Below, piece by piece: positions 1 to 9,269 of a stretch of DNA of 64,000 nucleotides (positions within the stretch are counted from its first letter, which is position 1; the number at the start of each line of letters is the position of its first letter). The translations under genes were made by a program, and so were the position numbers. The notes beneath the pieces were generated by a model. That model was not told the DNA's origin and searched no databases. It worked only from the letters and a program-made list of their open reading frames with translations. Origin of the DNA: Clostridium_I sp963725425 (GTDB lineage: Bacteria > Bacillota > Clostridia > Clostridiales > Clostridiaceae); assembly GCA_963725425.1 (NCBI GenBank), contig CAVRYJ010000006.1, positions 1 to 64,000 of the forward strand, written 5' to 3'.

Positions 1-1164
1 CATATCTTCAGCTGGTTTATAAATCATATTTTCCTTCCTACTAATATCTGTCTTATACTTTCGTGTTTTACTGATTTCATAATTTGAAGGCTTGATGAAT
101 GCTAGCTGTTGATTATTTTCCAAATACAAATAATTTTCTTCACTTTCATATCCAGAATCTGCAATAATTCTTTTGTAAATCCGGTTCTGTTTTTCCCGTA
201 GGGCGAGTAAAAATGGAATTAGCATAGTAGTATCCGTACATTGTGGTCCAGCTGTAACACAAACGACATATTCTGCATCCGTTCCAAACTGGACATTATA
301 GGCAGGTTTTAGCTGACCGTTCCTCATTGCATCTTCTTTCATCCGCATAAATGTAGCATCATGATCTGTTTTTGAAAAGCTATTTCTATTGCCCATGATA
401 TGAATGTACTGATTATACTGTTTCAATTTTGTAATGTATTTATCAAGCTACTCTGATGTTTTTTGAATTAAACTTTTTCGTTTACCACAACCATGTACAA
501 AAACTATACATTCCTCTTTCTGTATCTTCTTAAGTTTTTTACGAAGTTTATTTAGGTGATAAATTTTAATTTCACTTTTATATAAAATTTTAATTCCAAA
601 ATCTTTTTCAGCTTGCAAAATAAATGCAGCAATTTTATCCATGAGTTTTTTCTGATTTTTAGTAACTGATTTTTTCCAGACGAAAGTGTACTTGTTGGCT
701 GCCGCCTCAATCTTTGTACCGTCAATGAACAGATTTTCCAGCGAAAGCTCTCCGTTATCTGCCAGAAAGTCTGTCATTTGTGTTAAAAGTTCTTCGGCAA
801 CTGGTGCAAAATGAAGGCTACGAAATCTAGCTATAGTTGAATAAACTGGTGCTGACGCACTTTCTAAAAGGTACATGAAATTAATATCTCGCTTACATGA
901 ACTTTCAATTTTACGTGAAGCATAATAATGATTCATGTACGCATATAACATAATCTTAAGCATCTGCCTTGGGGTTGGCTGATTTTTCCTTATACGGAAA
1001 TAAGTCTGGTATAATTCTCTTAAATCCATCTCCTCTACAACCTGACTTAGTAACCTCACAGAATCATCTTTAGGAATCATGTATTCAGTATTTATTGGCA
1101 GTTTTAATTGATAAAAACTGTCATAAATGGTATAATTTATTTGTGTTAAATTGTTCATTTTCAT
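1..1164 (-). pseudogene. IS1182-family transposase, interrupted by an in-frame TAG, 3' end off window
   Basis: DDE transposase of the IS1182 type. The N-terminal 238 codons (start at 1164) include the DUF772-like region and the first catalytic Asp context, LFIDGTKIEAAANKYTF. An in-frame TAG at 448-450 then stops translation, within QKTSE*LDKYITKLK. Reading through it in the same frame, the rest of the family is intact to the window edge: GNRNSFSKTDHDATFMRMKE, the LKPAYNVQ segment, and IIADSGYESEENY with the second Asp. The only lesion seen is the amber codon, so this is either a recent nonsense mutation or a miscalled base. The catalytic Glu lies beyond the window. The family assignment is firm; activity is doubtful. 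Confidence 0.85.
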
Positions 1165-1260
1165 AAATATATTTTACACCTTTTTCCTAACTTTTTTAAG
1201 CTAGGGAATTGTTTTTTTTATAAAAAAACTGCTACACTAATTTCTTAGTGCAACAGCCCC
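1..1260 (-). mobile_element. IS1182-family insertion sequence, partial (runs off the left edge)
   Basis: The minus strand carries a transposase reading frame that starts at 1164 and is still open at base 1. The outer end of the element lies about 96 bp upstream of the transposase start. It finishes near 1260 with GCAACAGCCCC, preceded by a small palindrome (CACTAA, spacer, TTAGTG) at about 1234-1250. Read outward-in this is GGGGCTGTTGCAC, an end type known from IS1182/IS5-like elements. The other end is outside the window, so target duplication cannot be examined. Confidence 0.75.
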
Positions 1261-1825
1261 TTTATATTTTTGTGTAATAAGAAAGGTGAAGACAGTATTA
1301 TTCTGATGCCATTTGAAACACTTTTTCGATATTATGGTCATTAAGTGTTATACTTAACAGATGCGAAAAAAGTAACATTTTTTTTAGATATTAGTATACC
1401 ATCTATTCTAAATTTGTTCTACTACAATCAAATCATATAATTGTATATAATATGAAAATACTAGCAATGAATTCTAATAAAATTATTGAGCAGATAAAAT
1501 ATTGTATTTGATATTAAAGATTTTGTTTAGCAATAAAGCATATGTTATAACATTTAGAATGTTTTTATGGAAGATAAAATGATTACAACCATAAGTGGAA
1601 GATAACGGCGACTACGTCCATGGATAACGACTTCTAAGCATCAAAGATGATAAAAAGTCTGTTAATAAGAATCAGGTTGGGTCAAAACCACACTTGATTC
1701 CAAGAACTCTGTTTATGTTAAGACATCTAAGAAAAGAAAACCGCATAAAATAATAACAAAATAACTTAGGCATTAAGTCTAAAGAAAAGGACATAATTTA
1801 CCTAGCAAAGAGAGGAAGTACGAAA
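1261..1825. other. Intergenic region between the IS end and an MFS gene
   Basis: There are 565 bp without a convincing gene. Bases 1261-1560 are AT-rich and hold nothing I recognise. About 1587-1735 resembles the right part of the family B repeat (GGATAACGACTTCTAAG, then a hairpin region, then CCAAGAACTCTGTTTAT). The last 70 bp lead to the ribosome binding site of the downstream gene. Confidence 0.6.
1587..1735 (+). repeat. Family B repeat, divergent partial copy
   Basis: It contains GTGGAAGATAACGGC, TGGATAACGACTTCTAAG and CCAAGAACTCTGTTTAT. These match, in the same order, sequences at 3510-3612, 44070-44138 and 57365-57385. The loop modules differ: here CATCAAAGATG and AATCAGGTTGGGTC...TTGATT. 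Confidence 0.6.
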
Positions 1826-3283
1826 TTGATAAAAAAAGATAATTATAAGTGGGTGGCACTTTCATGCACTTCACTTGGCGCGCTAATGGCTGTACTAAAC
1901 GGTACTTCATTACTAATAGCTCTTCCAAACATTATGAAGGATCTACATGCGAGTCTAAGTATAATAACTTGGGTGCTTATGGGATATATGTTAGCTATGA
2001 CAATTCTGGTTCCTTCAATAGGAAGAATAGCTGATATGGTAGGAAGAAAAAAGCTTTATGTAAGTGGATTTGCTATATTTACTATAGCTTCTGTTTTGTG
2101 CTCAATGTCACAAACTGGATTCCAACTTCTGATTTTTAGAATATTACAATCTATTGGAGGTTCACTACTTGTGGCAAATAGTACAACAATTGTAACGGAT
2201 GCTTTTCCTAAAAGGATGCTTGGAAAAGCTCTTGGAATAAATGGAATGATTATAAGTGTAGCAGCTGTTATAGGACCTATACTTGGAGGCTTTTTAGTTA
2301 CATTTGGAGGATGGAGAAGCATTTTCTACATTAACGTACCAATAGGAATTTTAGGAACTATATGGGCTGGAGTGCAGCTTAAGGAAACAATGATAATACC
2401 AGAAAAACAAAAATTTGATTTTCTTGGAACTTTTGTCTTCTCATTTGGCATGCTATCACTTCTTGTTGCGCTCACGTTAGGTGCTTTTGGAAGTTGGACA
2501 AATATTATAGTTCCAGTTTTATTCATAACTGCAATAGTATTAATTATACTATTCATATATATTGAAAATAAAACTGAACAACCAATGCTAGATTTAAGAT
2601 TGTTTAAGATAAAAATAATTTCATTTGCCTATGCAAGTACGCTTCTTAATGGTATAGCAAGAGGAGCTGTAACATTAATGCTTACATTTTTCTTCCAGGG
2701 GATTAAAGGTATAGATCCTCTTACAGCAGGAATACTTTTAGCTCCTCTTGCCATAGCAATGATGGTTGCCTCACCAATTAGCGGCTATTTATCGGATAAA
2801 TATGGTGCAAGAATTTTAAGCACTGTAGGTCTTTTGATATCAGCAGTAGGACTTTTAGGCATGATGACTATATCAGTAAACACTTCTACTGTACAACTAG
2901 CAATATTTATGGCTATAATGGGTGCAGGCTCAGGTCTATTCTTTACACCAAATACAAGCTCTGTAATGAATAATGTTCCTGAAGATAAAAGAGGCATCGC
3001 AGCCGGTGTAAGAACTATGATGAATAATGGTGGAAATGTACTTAGTATTGCAATTTCTATGGCAATCATAGCGTCTACCATATCACCTTCTGCTATGCAG
3101 GCTTTATTTGTTGGAACTCAAGTTGGTTCACAAGGTATTGAAATAAATCAATTTATACACGGACTTAGAACTGCGTTTACAATATCCTTAATTTGCACTT
3201 TAGCAGCTGCAATTATGTCATATATGCGTGGTGCTCAACCAGTTTGGGAAGAAGAAAAAGAAAAGGGAAAAATAGCAATTTAA
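1826..3283 (+). CDS. MFS drug exporter, DHA2 (14-TM) family
   Basis: A proton-coupled efflux protein of the EmrB/QacA type, 485 aa, in the cytoplasmic membrane. It shows about 14 hydrophobic segments. The motif A signature GRIADMVGRKKLYVSG follows TM2, and a proline/glycine-rich motif C region (VIGPILGGFLVTFGGWRSIF) lies around residue 150, typical of antiporters. The start is TTG at 1826, chosen because AGAGGAAG lies 7 bases upstream and no later Met has a better site. It stands alone, flanked by repeats on both sides, with no linked regulator. The substrate cannot be inferred. Confidence 0.85.
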   Translation: MIKKDNYKWVALSCTSLGALMAVLNGTSLLIALPNIMKDLHASLSIITWVLMGYMLAMTILVPSIGRIADMVGRKKLYVSGFAIFTIASVLCSMSQTGFQLLIFRILQSIGGSLLVANSTTIVTDAFPKRMLGKALGINGMIISVAAVIGPILGGFLVTFGGWRSIFYINVPIGILGTIWAGVQLKETMIIPEKQKFDFLGTFVFSFGMLSLLVALTLGAFGSWTNIIVPVLFITAIVLIILFIYIENKTEQPMLDLRLFKIKIISFAYASTLLNGIARGAVTLMLTFFFQGIKGIDPLTAGILLAPLAIAMMVASPISGYLSDKYGARILSTVGLLISAVGLLGMMTISVNTSTVQLAIFMAIMGAGSGLFFTPNTSSVMNNVPEDKRGIAAGVRTMMNNGGNVLSIAISMAIIASTISPSAMQALFVGTQVGSQGIEINQFIHGLRTAFTISLICTLAAAIMSYMRGAQPVWEEEKEKGKIAI

Positions 3284-3341
3284 TATAAATTTTAAGGAAG
3301 AACAGTTTTGTTTTGGCTTAAAATGTTAATAAGATGGTTCT

Positions 3342-3726
3342 TAAGGCATCATCAAAGAAATAACAAGTCAGTATTCTGATCTATTTCGTCCGATGACTAT
3401 ATCTTACTCTAAAGAGAAAGCGATTGATGAAACAACTAAGTGACTAGCACCAATCAAAGATTGGGCTATCTACTTATCACACCAAATCAAAGATTTGGGT
3501 GACCTGCTTTTATTAAGTGGAAGATGTAGCCACTGGATAACGATTTCTAAGTTTCAGATGGATGACCTACGGCCTAAAAACTCCACCTGAAACAAAGAAC
3601 TCTGTTAATGGTATGCAACGCCTTGCATACCCATTACATAGCCAACGCTTGCGCAGGTAATGGCTTCTCGCCTACCGCAAAATATCCTCAGAATCTTTGA
3701 CTTGTTATTTCTTTTCAGATGCCTAA
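3342..3726 (+). repeat. Family A intergenic repeat, full copy carrying an inserted family B element
   Basis: The left end TTAAGGCATCATCAAAGAAA and right end TTTTCAGATGCCTAA are imperfect inverted repeats of about 45 bp. Each continues with ATAACAAGTCA...TTCTG. The interior, with CCATTAC pairing to GTAATGG, matches copies at 11413, 39695 and 58019. Unlike those copies it is 385 bp long, because about 231 bp of family B sequence sits inside it at 3382-3612. Confidence 0.85.
3382..3612 (+). repeat. Family B modular hairpin repeat, nested in a family A copy
   Basis: Modules in order: TTACTCTAAAGAGAAAGCGA; TTGATGAAACAACTAAGTGA; a CCAATC-aaa-GATTGG hairpin; a CCAAATC-aaa-GATTTGG hairpin; TGGATAACGATTTCTAAG; and a terminal hairpin, GTTTCAGATGGA pairing with TCCACCTGAAAC, followed by AAAGAACTCTGTTAAT. 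The same modules recur at 5949-6076 (inverted), 16232-16300 (inverted) and 43969-44138. No open reading frame is evident. Confidence 0.8.
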
Positions 3727-3736
3727 ATTAAAAATG

Positions 3737-3898
3737 TATAAGAGGCTGCCCATAAAAATAAGAAAGTTAAGAGTTGAAAATTGAGAGTTAATGAGGTTTT
3801 TCTTCATTCTTCTGGCGAAAAACTAATAATTAATTTCCACTATCAATTCGGAGCTTAAAAAATTGCTTTGCAATTTCTTATTATTTTGAGGCAGCTTA
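3737..3898 (+). repeat. Family C repeat with GAGGCTGCC-type inverted ends
   Basis: It starts with TAAGAGGCTGCCCATAAAAA and ends with TTTTGAGGCAGCTTA, which are inverted relative to each other. Between them lie GTTAAGAGTTGAAAATTGAG and a hairpin, AAATTGC-ttt-GCAATTT. Related inner sequence occurs at 42762-42860. The element sits directly upstream of dut, and its right end could act in the dut leader. Confidence 0.65.
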
Positions 3899-3972
3899 TT
3901 TGTATTTTATTGTATTTTGTGATACTTTATAATCTGGAAATCTGTTTGAAAAAAACAATAGAGGTGAAAAAA

Positions 3973-4401
3973 ATGAAATTATTAATAGAAAGAATAAATG
4001 AAAAAGCGACTATACCTTTTTATGCACATATAGGGGATGCAGGGATGGATTTGTTTTCAGTAGAAAAAATTTTAATAGCACCTGGCGAAATTAAACTCAT
4101 TCATACAGGAATTAAGTTACAATTACCATTAAATACAGAAGCTCAGGTTAGACCTAGAAGCGGTCTTGCAATAAAAAACGGAATTACAGTTTTAAATACC
4201 CCTGGAACTATAGATGAGGGATATAGAGGTGAAGTTATGATTATACTAATAAATCACGGAAAAAAAGCCTTCTTAGTTGAAGAAAAGATGAAGATAGCAC
4301 AGATGGTTATAAAGCCAACTATAAGTGTTCAAATAGAAGAAGTTAATGAATTAACTGAATCAGATAGGGGTCAGGGTGGTTTTGGTTCTACTGGAATGTA
4401 G
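3973..4401 (+). CDS. dut: Deoxyuridine 5'-triphosphate nucleotidohydrolase (dUTPase)
   Basis: Hydrolyses dUTP to dUMP and pyrophosphate, keeping uracil out of DNA and supplying dUMP for dTMP synthesis. It is 142 aa, normal for the trimeric family. All five motifs are visible: GDAGMDLFS, RPRSGLAIKNG, GTIDEGYRGEV, the NHGK region and a C-terminal RGQGGFGSTG arm. The start is ATG 3973 with GAGGTG upstream; a longer in-frame extension back to 3868 only reads through the repeat. It stands alone between repeat-rich DNA and a BofC-like gene. A second dUTP-related enzyme (dcd) lies at 50435. Confidence 0.95.
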   Translation: MKLLIERINEKATIPFYAHIGDAGMDLFSVEKILIAPGEIKLIHTGIKLQLPLNTEAQVRPRSGLAIKNGITVLNTPGTIDEGYRGEVMIILINHGKKAFLVEEKMKIAQMVIKPTISVQIEEVNELTESDRGQGGFGSTGM

Positions 4402-4540
4402 AAAATATTAATAATTTGTGTATAAAAAAAATGTTTTTGTCAATACTTCCTCAATAAGAGGAGGTGAACTATTGTGGAAAATCTTATAAAATTTATATAA
4501 TAAAGTTATATTTATATAGAGTTTTTACAATGGAATTGTA

Positions 4541-5173
4541 ATGGATAAACATAAAAAAATTTTAATAGGGATTTTTTCTTTGGTTTTAGTATTTATACTT
4601 TCGTTTTGCTATGGATATAGAAATAATTTGAAAAATGATGTGGCAATGTTGTATAAAAATTATTTTAAAATGGATTATGGAAATAATGAAAAATCAAATG
4701 AAAAAATGGTGAATGCAAACAAGGTGAGTATTCTAAAAGATAGCTCAAAGGATGAAACAGTAATTAAAAATGATATGCCAGTGTTGTATGTTGACATAAA
4801 GCATTATAACCAGAATGGTAAAGATAAGATAGTACAGGACACAACCAAACATTCAAGCAGTGATGTTGAAGGCTTTACAGGAAAAAAAGTGAAGGATATA
4901 TATGAAAAGTTGAAGAAAAAAGGATATGAATTAAAAGTTAATGTGGATGGAATGTTATGTATAAAAAAGTATATGCCCGGGAAATATGTAGCAAAAATAA
5001 AAGGGACGAAGTATGAAGTTTTTCAGGCAAATAATGATGGAGAACTAAAATTAGTAGAAAGTGGAGGAAATATTAATCGTAAAGGAGAAGATGAAGCAAT
5101 CTTTAACAAAAACACTGCGGAATTTAACACTCTGGAAGAAGCTAGAGAAAGTCTATCTGATTTCACTTCATAA
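4541..5173 (+). CDS. Membrane-anchored protein with a BofC C-terminal-like domain
   Basis: 210 aa. Residues 7-25 form one transmembrane or signal-anchor segment followed by a polar outside region. The C-terminal part (about 120-205) has the layout of BofC C-terminal domains found upstream of ruvA in clostridia: GKYVAKIKGTKYEVF, an N-D-G-E-L turn, then a Glu-rich end with EEARESLSDF. BofC in Bacillus inhibits the SpoIVB protease in the sigma-K checkpoint, but that role is not shown here. The match is by pattern only. The ribosome binding site is weak. The stop TAA (5171-5173) is also the first three bases of a family A repeat end. Confidence 0.5.
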   Translation: MDKHKKILIGIFSLVLVFILSFCYGYRNNLKNDVAMLYKNYFKMDYGNNEKSNEKMVNANKVSILKDSSKDETVIKNDMPVLYVDIKHYNQNGKDKIVQDTTKHSSSDVEGFTGKKVKDIYEKLKKKGYELKVNVDGMLCIKKYMPGKYVAKIKGTKYEVFQANNDGELKLVESGGNINRKGEDEAIFNKNTAEFNTLEEARESLSDFTS

Positions 5174-5195
5174 GGCATCATAAAGAAAATATAAC
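5171..5195 (+). repeat. Family A repeat, solo left end
   Basis: TAAGGCATCATAAAGAAAAT matches the left terminus of the full copies and starts exactly at the stop codon of the preceding gene. Confidence 0.65.
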
Positions 5196-5201
5196 CGTCT
5201 G

Positions 5202-5247
5202 AGAAACTGTCTTAAAATGAATTTATAATCATTCTGGGACAGTTTCT
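5202..5247 (+). terminator. Hairpin between the BofC-like gene and ruvA
   Basis: AGAAACTGTC pairs with GACAGTTTCT, with an inner AATGA/TCATT stem. There is no clear T-run after it, so it may be a processing or repeat-derived structure and not an intrinsic terminator. Confidence 0.4.
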
Positions 5248-5324
5248 GATCTATATGTAAACTTGAATAAATCCATTTTAAATGGTAAAGTATATAGTAG
5301 TTCTAGTTAAGGAGTGAGTTATGT

Positions 5325-5930
5325 TTGTATACATATATAAAAGGAATATTCATAGGTATAAATAAGGATTATGTGACAGTAGAAAACAATGGAATAGGAT
5401 ATAAGGTATATGTGTCTGGAAGCACAATGGCAGCCATGCCAAAGACTGGGGAAGAAGTACTACTTTATCTAGTGCAGATTGTAAGAGATGATTTTATTGG
5501 TCTCTATGGTTTTTTTACAGAAGAGGAAAGAGAAATGTTCAACAAACTGCTTATAATAAATGGAGTAGGAGCAAAGGCATGTCTATCTCTATTATCTATA
5601 TCTAAGGTTAATAATTTAAAATATGCTATTATAACTGGTGATGAGAATACTATAACTAAAGCACCTGGAATTGGGAAAAAGATAGCTCAAAGAATTATTT
5701 TGGAGCTAAAGGATAAATTGGAAGCAGATAAACTAATACTAAATGTAACTGATGATAGTGAGGAAGGACAGTATATATATGAAAGTGATAAAAAAGTTGC
5801 AGAGGTAATGGGAGCACTTATTTCACTGGGCTATTCTGAAAAAGAAGCTGAAAAAGCAATTAATACCTGTGACAAGTCAATGAGTTTGGAAAATATAATA
5901 AAAGCTTGCTTGAAATTCTTAATGAACTAA
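5325..5930 (+). CDS. ruvA: Holliday junction branch migration complex subunit RuvA
   Basis: Binds four-way junctions and loads the RuvB motor for branch migration. 201 aa, the usual length. It has an N-terminal OB fold (YTYIKGIFIGINKDYVTVE), central helix-hairpin-helix motifs (LLIINGVGAKACLSLL and APGIGKKIAQRIILELKDKL) and a C-terminal domain III (EVMGALISLGYSEKEAEKAI) that contacts RuvB. The start is TTG at 5325, 7 bases after TAAGGAG. An ATG at 5321 is in another frame and gives only a short peptide. A family B repeat separates it from ruvB, although the two are normally close neighbours. Confidence 0.95.
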   Translation: MYTYIKGIFIGINKDYVTVENNGIGYKVYVSGSTMAAMPKTGEEVLLYLVQIVRDDFIGLYGFFTEEEREMFNKLLIINGVGAKACLSLLSISKVNNLKYAIITGDENTITKAPGIGKKIAQRIILELKDKLEADKLILNVTDDSEEGQYIYESDKKVAEVMGALISLGYSEKEAEKAINTCDKSMSLENIIKACLKFLMN

Positions 5931-5948
5931 CGTGTCTGAAAAAAACAG

Positions 5949-6076
5949 GTCATACAACTCTACGATTTGGTCTGATAAGTAGATAGCCCAATCTTTGATT
6001 GGTGCTAGTCACTTAGTAGTTTCATCAATCATTTTCTCTTTAGAGTAAGATGTGAGTGTTACGGATGGTAGTCATG
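5949..6076 (-). repeat. Family B repeat, left half, inverted, between ruvA and ruvB
   Basis: The reverse complement reads CATGACTACCATCCGTAACA, then CTTACTCTAAAGAGAAAATG, TTGATGAAACTACTAAGTGA, the CCAATC-aaa-GATTGG hairpin and ACCAAATC. The order matches the copy at 3382. The right half (GGATAACGATTTC and the terminal hairpin) is absent. Confidence 0.75.
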
Positions 6077-6119
6077 TGATAACAGTGTTATGTACAATGA
6101 ATACAGGAGGGTCTGATGT

Positions 6120-7169
6120 ATGGAAGAGAGGATATTAAGTGCGATAAATTTGAATGAAGAAGGAGAAACAGGAGAGAACGAGTACAGTTTAAGACCTCAA
6201 AGGCTAAGTGAATATATTGGACAGAATAGTGTTAAGGAAAAGCTATCTATATTTGTTCAAGCTGCTAAAAATAGAAAAGAGGCTTTAGATCATGTATTGT
6301 TTTATGGGCCACCAGGTCTTGGTAAAACCACTCTTGCTAACATTATTGCAAAGGAAATGGGTGGAAACCTTAAAACAACTTCAGGACCTGCTATAGAGAG
6401 AGCTGGGGATTTGGCGGCTATTCTTACAGGTTTATCTGAATTTGATGTGCTTTTTATCGATGAAATACACAGACTTAATAGAAATGTTGAGGAAATATTG
6501 TACCCTGCTATGGAGGATTATGCACTGGACATAATAATTGGTAAAGGAGCGGCTTCAAAATCCATAAGATTAGATTTACCAAGGTTTACATTAATAGGAG
6601 CTACAACGCGAATAGGTCTTTTAACTTCTCCACTTAGAGATAGATTTGGCGTAATGTGTCCAATGGAATTTTATAATGATTCAGAGCTTAAAGAAATAGT
6701 AATAAGGTCTGCAGCTATACTTAATATAGGCATTGATGATGACGCAGCTTTTGAGATAGCAAGGAGATCTAGAGGAACTCCAAGAATTGCAAACAGACTT
6801 TTAAAAAGGGTTAGAGATTATTCAGAGGTTAAAGGAAATGGTAGAATAGAATTTGATTCCACTGAAAGTGCATTAGAGCTTTTAGAGGTTGACAAAGAAG
6901 GTTTTGACAGAATTGATAATAAAATTTTAGAGGCAATAGTTGATAATTTCAAAGGTGGTCCTGTAGGACTTGAAACTCTTGCTTATTTCATTGGTGAAGA
7001 ACTTGATACCTTAGAGGACGTCTATGAACCATATCTTTTGCAAAAGGGCTTTATAGTGAGAACTCCAAGAGGAAGAATAGCAACAGAAAAGGCATATAAA
7101 CATTTAAAAATAACAATGAATAAAGATGGATCATATTCTCAGGTATCTATGATAAAAGAAGAGAATTAA
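6120..7169 (+). CDS. ruvB: Holliday junction branch migration ATPase RuvB
   Basis: Hexameric AAA+ motor that drives branch migration with RuvA. 349 aa. Walker A is GPPGLGKTT, Walker B FIDEIHR, sensor 1 GATTRIG and the arginine-finger region SPLRDRFG. A winged-helix C-terminus (QKGFIVRTPRGRIATEKAYKHL) follows. ATG 6120 has CAGGAGGG 8 bases upstream. It is 189 bp downstream of ruvA, the gap being mostly a family B repeat. The GT2 gene follows after 32 bp and is probably co-transcribed. Confidence 0.97.
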   Translation: MEERILSAINLNEEGETGENEYSLRPQRLSEYIGQNSVKEKLSIFVQAAKNRKEALDHVLFYGPPGLGKTTLANIIAKEMGGNLKTTSGPAIERAGDLAAILTGLSEFDVLFIDEIHRLNRNVEEILYPAMEDYALDIIIGKGAASKSIRLDLPRFTLIGATTRIGLLTSPLRDRFGVMCPMEFYNDSELKEIVIRSAAILNIGIDDDAAFEIARRSRGTPRIANRLLKRVRDYSEVKGNGRIEFDSTESALELLEVDKEGFDRIDNKILEAIVDNFKGGPVGLETLAYFIGEELDTLEDVYEPYLLQKGFIVRTPRGRIATEKAYKHLKITMNKDGSYSQVSMIKEEN

Positions 7170-7201
7170 GTGAAGTGAATTAAAAAGGAGCAAAGTAGTA
7201 T

Positions 7202-8164
7202 ATGGAAGTTAAAAATACTATAATTTCTGTTGTAGTTCCTATGTATTTTGAAGAACTAGTTGCACAGGAATGCTATGATCAGCTTAAAAAAACACTAGAG
7301 GGAAATGAATTCGATTATGAACTTATTTTTGTGAATGATGGAAGTACAGATAAAACTGAGGATATATTACTTAAACTGTCTAAGAATGATAAAAGGGTTA
7401 AAGTAATAAACTTTTCTAGGAATTTTGGACATCAAACTGCGGTAACAGCAGGTATTTTTAGTTCTAAAGGTGATGCTATTGTTATAATAGATGCTGATTT
7501 ACAGGATCCTCCATCACTTATAATAGAAATGGTGAGGCTTTGGAAAAAAGGCTATAAAGTTGTATACGGAAAAAGAAAAAAAAGAAACGGTGAAAGTTTT
7601 TTCAAAATTTTAACGGCGAAGTATTTTTATAAGTTTTTAAACCATATGTCAGATATAGACATACCAAAGGATACTGGTGATTTTAGACTAATAGATAGAC
7701 AAGTTGCTGAAGTTTTCAAAACAATGCCTGAAAGAAATAGATTTATCAGAGGTATGATGAGTTGGATTGGTTTCAATCAAACATTTATAGAATATGAGAG
7801 AGATGAAAGGTTTGCTGGTGAAACAAAATACCCACTAAAGAAAATGATAAAGTTTGCAACGGATGGAATTGTATCTTTTTCAACTAAACCACTGAAGATT
7901 GTTAGCTATCTTGGTATAGTAAGCATTTGTATTGCTATAATAGTATTTATTTATAGTATAGTATCAAAATTATTTATCCATCAGACAACAATTGGATGGG
8001 CATCTATAATAGATATAATTGCTTTCTTTGGAGGTTTACAGCTAATATCATTAGGGATTGTTGGAGAATATGTGGCAAGAATCTATGAGGAATCTAAAAA
8101 CAGACCTCTTTACATAATTAAGAGTACAGAGAATATTAAAGAAGTAGAAAAAGATAGTGATTGA
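7202..8164 (+). CDS. Family 2 glycosyltransferase, GtrB/DPM1-like
   Basis: 320 aa. An N-terminal GT-A catalytic domain (about 1-230) has ISVVVPMYFEE, the FVNDGSTDKT nucleotide-sugar motif, DADLQDPP (metal-binding D-x-D type) and TGDFRLIDR. Two C-terminal membrane helices (about 232-255 and 265-290) follow. Family members transfer a sugar from a nucleotide donor to polyprenyl phosphate at the inner face of the membrane, for wall or glycan modification. The sugar cannot be assigned. It sits between ruvB and queA with short gaps, so it is probably read with them. Confidence 0.85.
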   Translation: MEVKNTIISVVVPMYFEELVAQECYDQLKKTLEGNEFDYELIFVNDGSTDKTEDILLKLSKNDKRVKVINFSRNFGHQTAVTAGIFSSKGDAIVIIDADLQDPPSLIIEMVRLWKKGYKVVYGKRKKRNGESFFKILTAKYFYKFLNHMSDIDIPKDTGDFRLIDRQVAEVFKTMPERNRFIRGMMSWIGFNQTFIEYERDERFAGETKYPLKKMIKFATDGIVSFSTKPLKIVSYLGIVSICIAIIVFIYSIVSKLFIHQTTIGWASIIDIIAFFGGLQLISLGIVGEYVARIYEESKNRPLYIIKSTENIKEVEKDSD

Positions 8165-8223
8165 CAATGAATATAATATGGACTATATTTATTATTTGAA
8201 AGAAAACTAAAGAGGGTGAAATT

Positions 8224-9248
8224 TTGCAACTTAAGGATTTTGATTTTGATCTGCCTAAAGAATTAATTGCTCAACATCCGGCAGAAAAAAGAGACGAGTG
8301 CAGACTGATGCTTTTAGATAAAAGCAACGGAAAGGTTGAACATAAAGTATTTAAAGATATTATAGATTATTTAAATCCAGGTGATTGCTTGGTTATGAAT
8401 GATACAAGAGTAATTCCGGCAAGATTAATTGGAACAAAAGAGGGTAGTGGCGGTAAGATGGAATTCCTTCTTTTAAAGAGAATAGACAAGGACCATTGGG
8501 AAACCCTTGTTAAACCAGGTAAAAAAGCAAAGGTTGGTGCTAGATTTGAATTCGGTGAGGGATTTCTAAAAGCAGAGGTTACTGAAATTAAAGAAGAAGG
8601 AAACAGAATAGTGAGGTTTGAGTATGAGGGTATTTTTGAAGAAATACTTGATAGACTAGGAGAAATGCCACTTCCACCTTATATAACAGAAAAACTAGTG
8701 GATAAGGAACAATATCAGACTGTATATTCAAAGCATGATGGTTCTTCTGCGGCACCTACTGCGGGATTACATTTTACAAATGAACTTCTTGAGCAAATAA
8801 GGGCAAAGGGAGTAAAGACTGTGTTTTTGACTTTACATGTTGGACTCGGTACTTTTAGACCTGTAAAGGTTGAAAATATAGAAGAACATCATATGCATTT
8901 GAATTCTATGTAATGAATAAAGAAGTAGCAGACATAATAAATGGAACAAAAGAAAAAGGTGGGAGGGTTGTTTCTGTTGGAACCACATCTACAAGAACCC
9001 TTGAAACTATAGCTGATGAACATGGAAAAGTTAGTGAGAAAACAGGTTGGACAGATATATTTATATATCCTGGATATAAGTATCGAGTGGTTGATGCTCT
9101 TATAACAAATTTTCATCTTCCAGAGTCAACTTTAATAATGCTTGTAAGTGCGCTGTCAGACAGAGAAAAAGTTATGAATGCATATGAAATAGCAGTTAAA
9201 GAAAGATATAGATTCTTCAGTTTTGGAGACGCTATGTTCATACGATGA
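8224..9248 (+). CDS. queA: tRNA preQ1(34) S-adenosylmethionine ribosyltransferase-isomerase, one frameshift
   Basis: Converts preQ1 at tRNA position 34 to epoxyqueuosine using the ribosyl part of SAM. The product is about 341 aa once repaired. The first part (TTG start at 8224, AGAGGGTG upstream) includes LIAQHPAEKRDECRLM, DTRVIPARL and SSAAPTAGLHF. It stops early at 8911-8913, just after EEHHMH. The second part, VMNKEVADIINGTKEKG to FFSFGDAMFIR (8913-9248), continues in another frame. Restoring one T in the run near 8898-8900 joins them as a normal QueA. The lesion type matches the homopolymer errors elsewhere in the window. tgt follows 21 bp later. Confidence 0.9.
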
Positions 9249-9269
9249 TGCGCAGAAAGGTGAGTTCTA

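Noticed and set aside
3868..3972. N-terminal extension of dut
   Set aside because: It reads through the right end of a repeat; ATG 3973 has a proper ribosome binding site and matches the normal dUTPase start.
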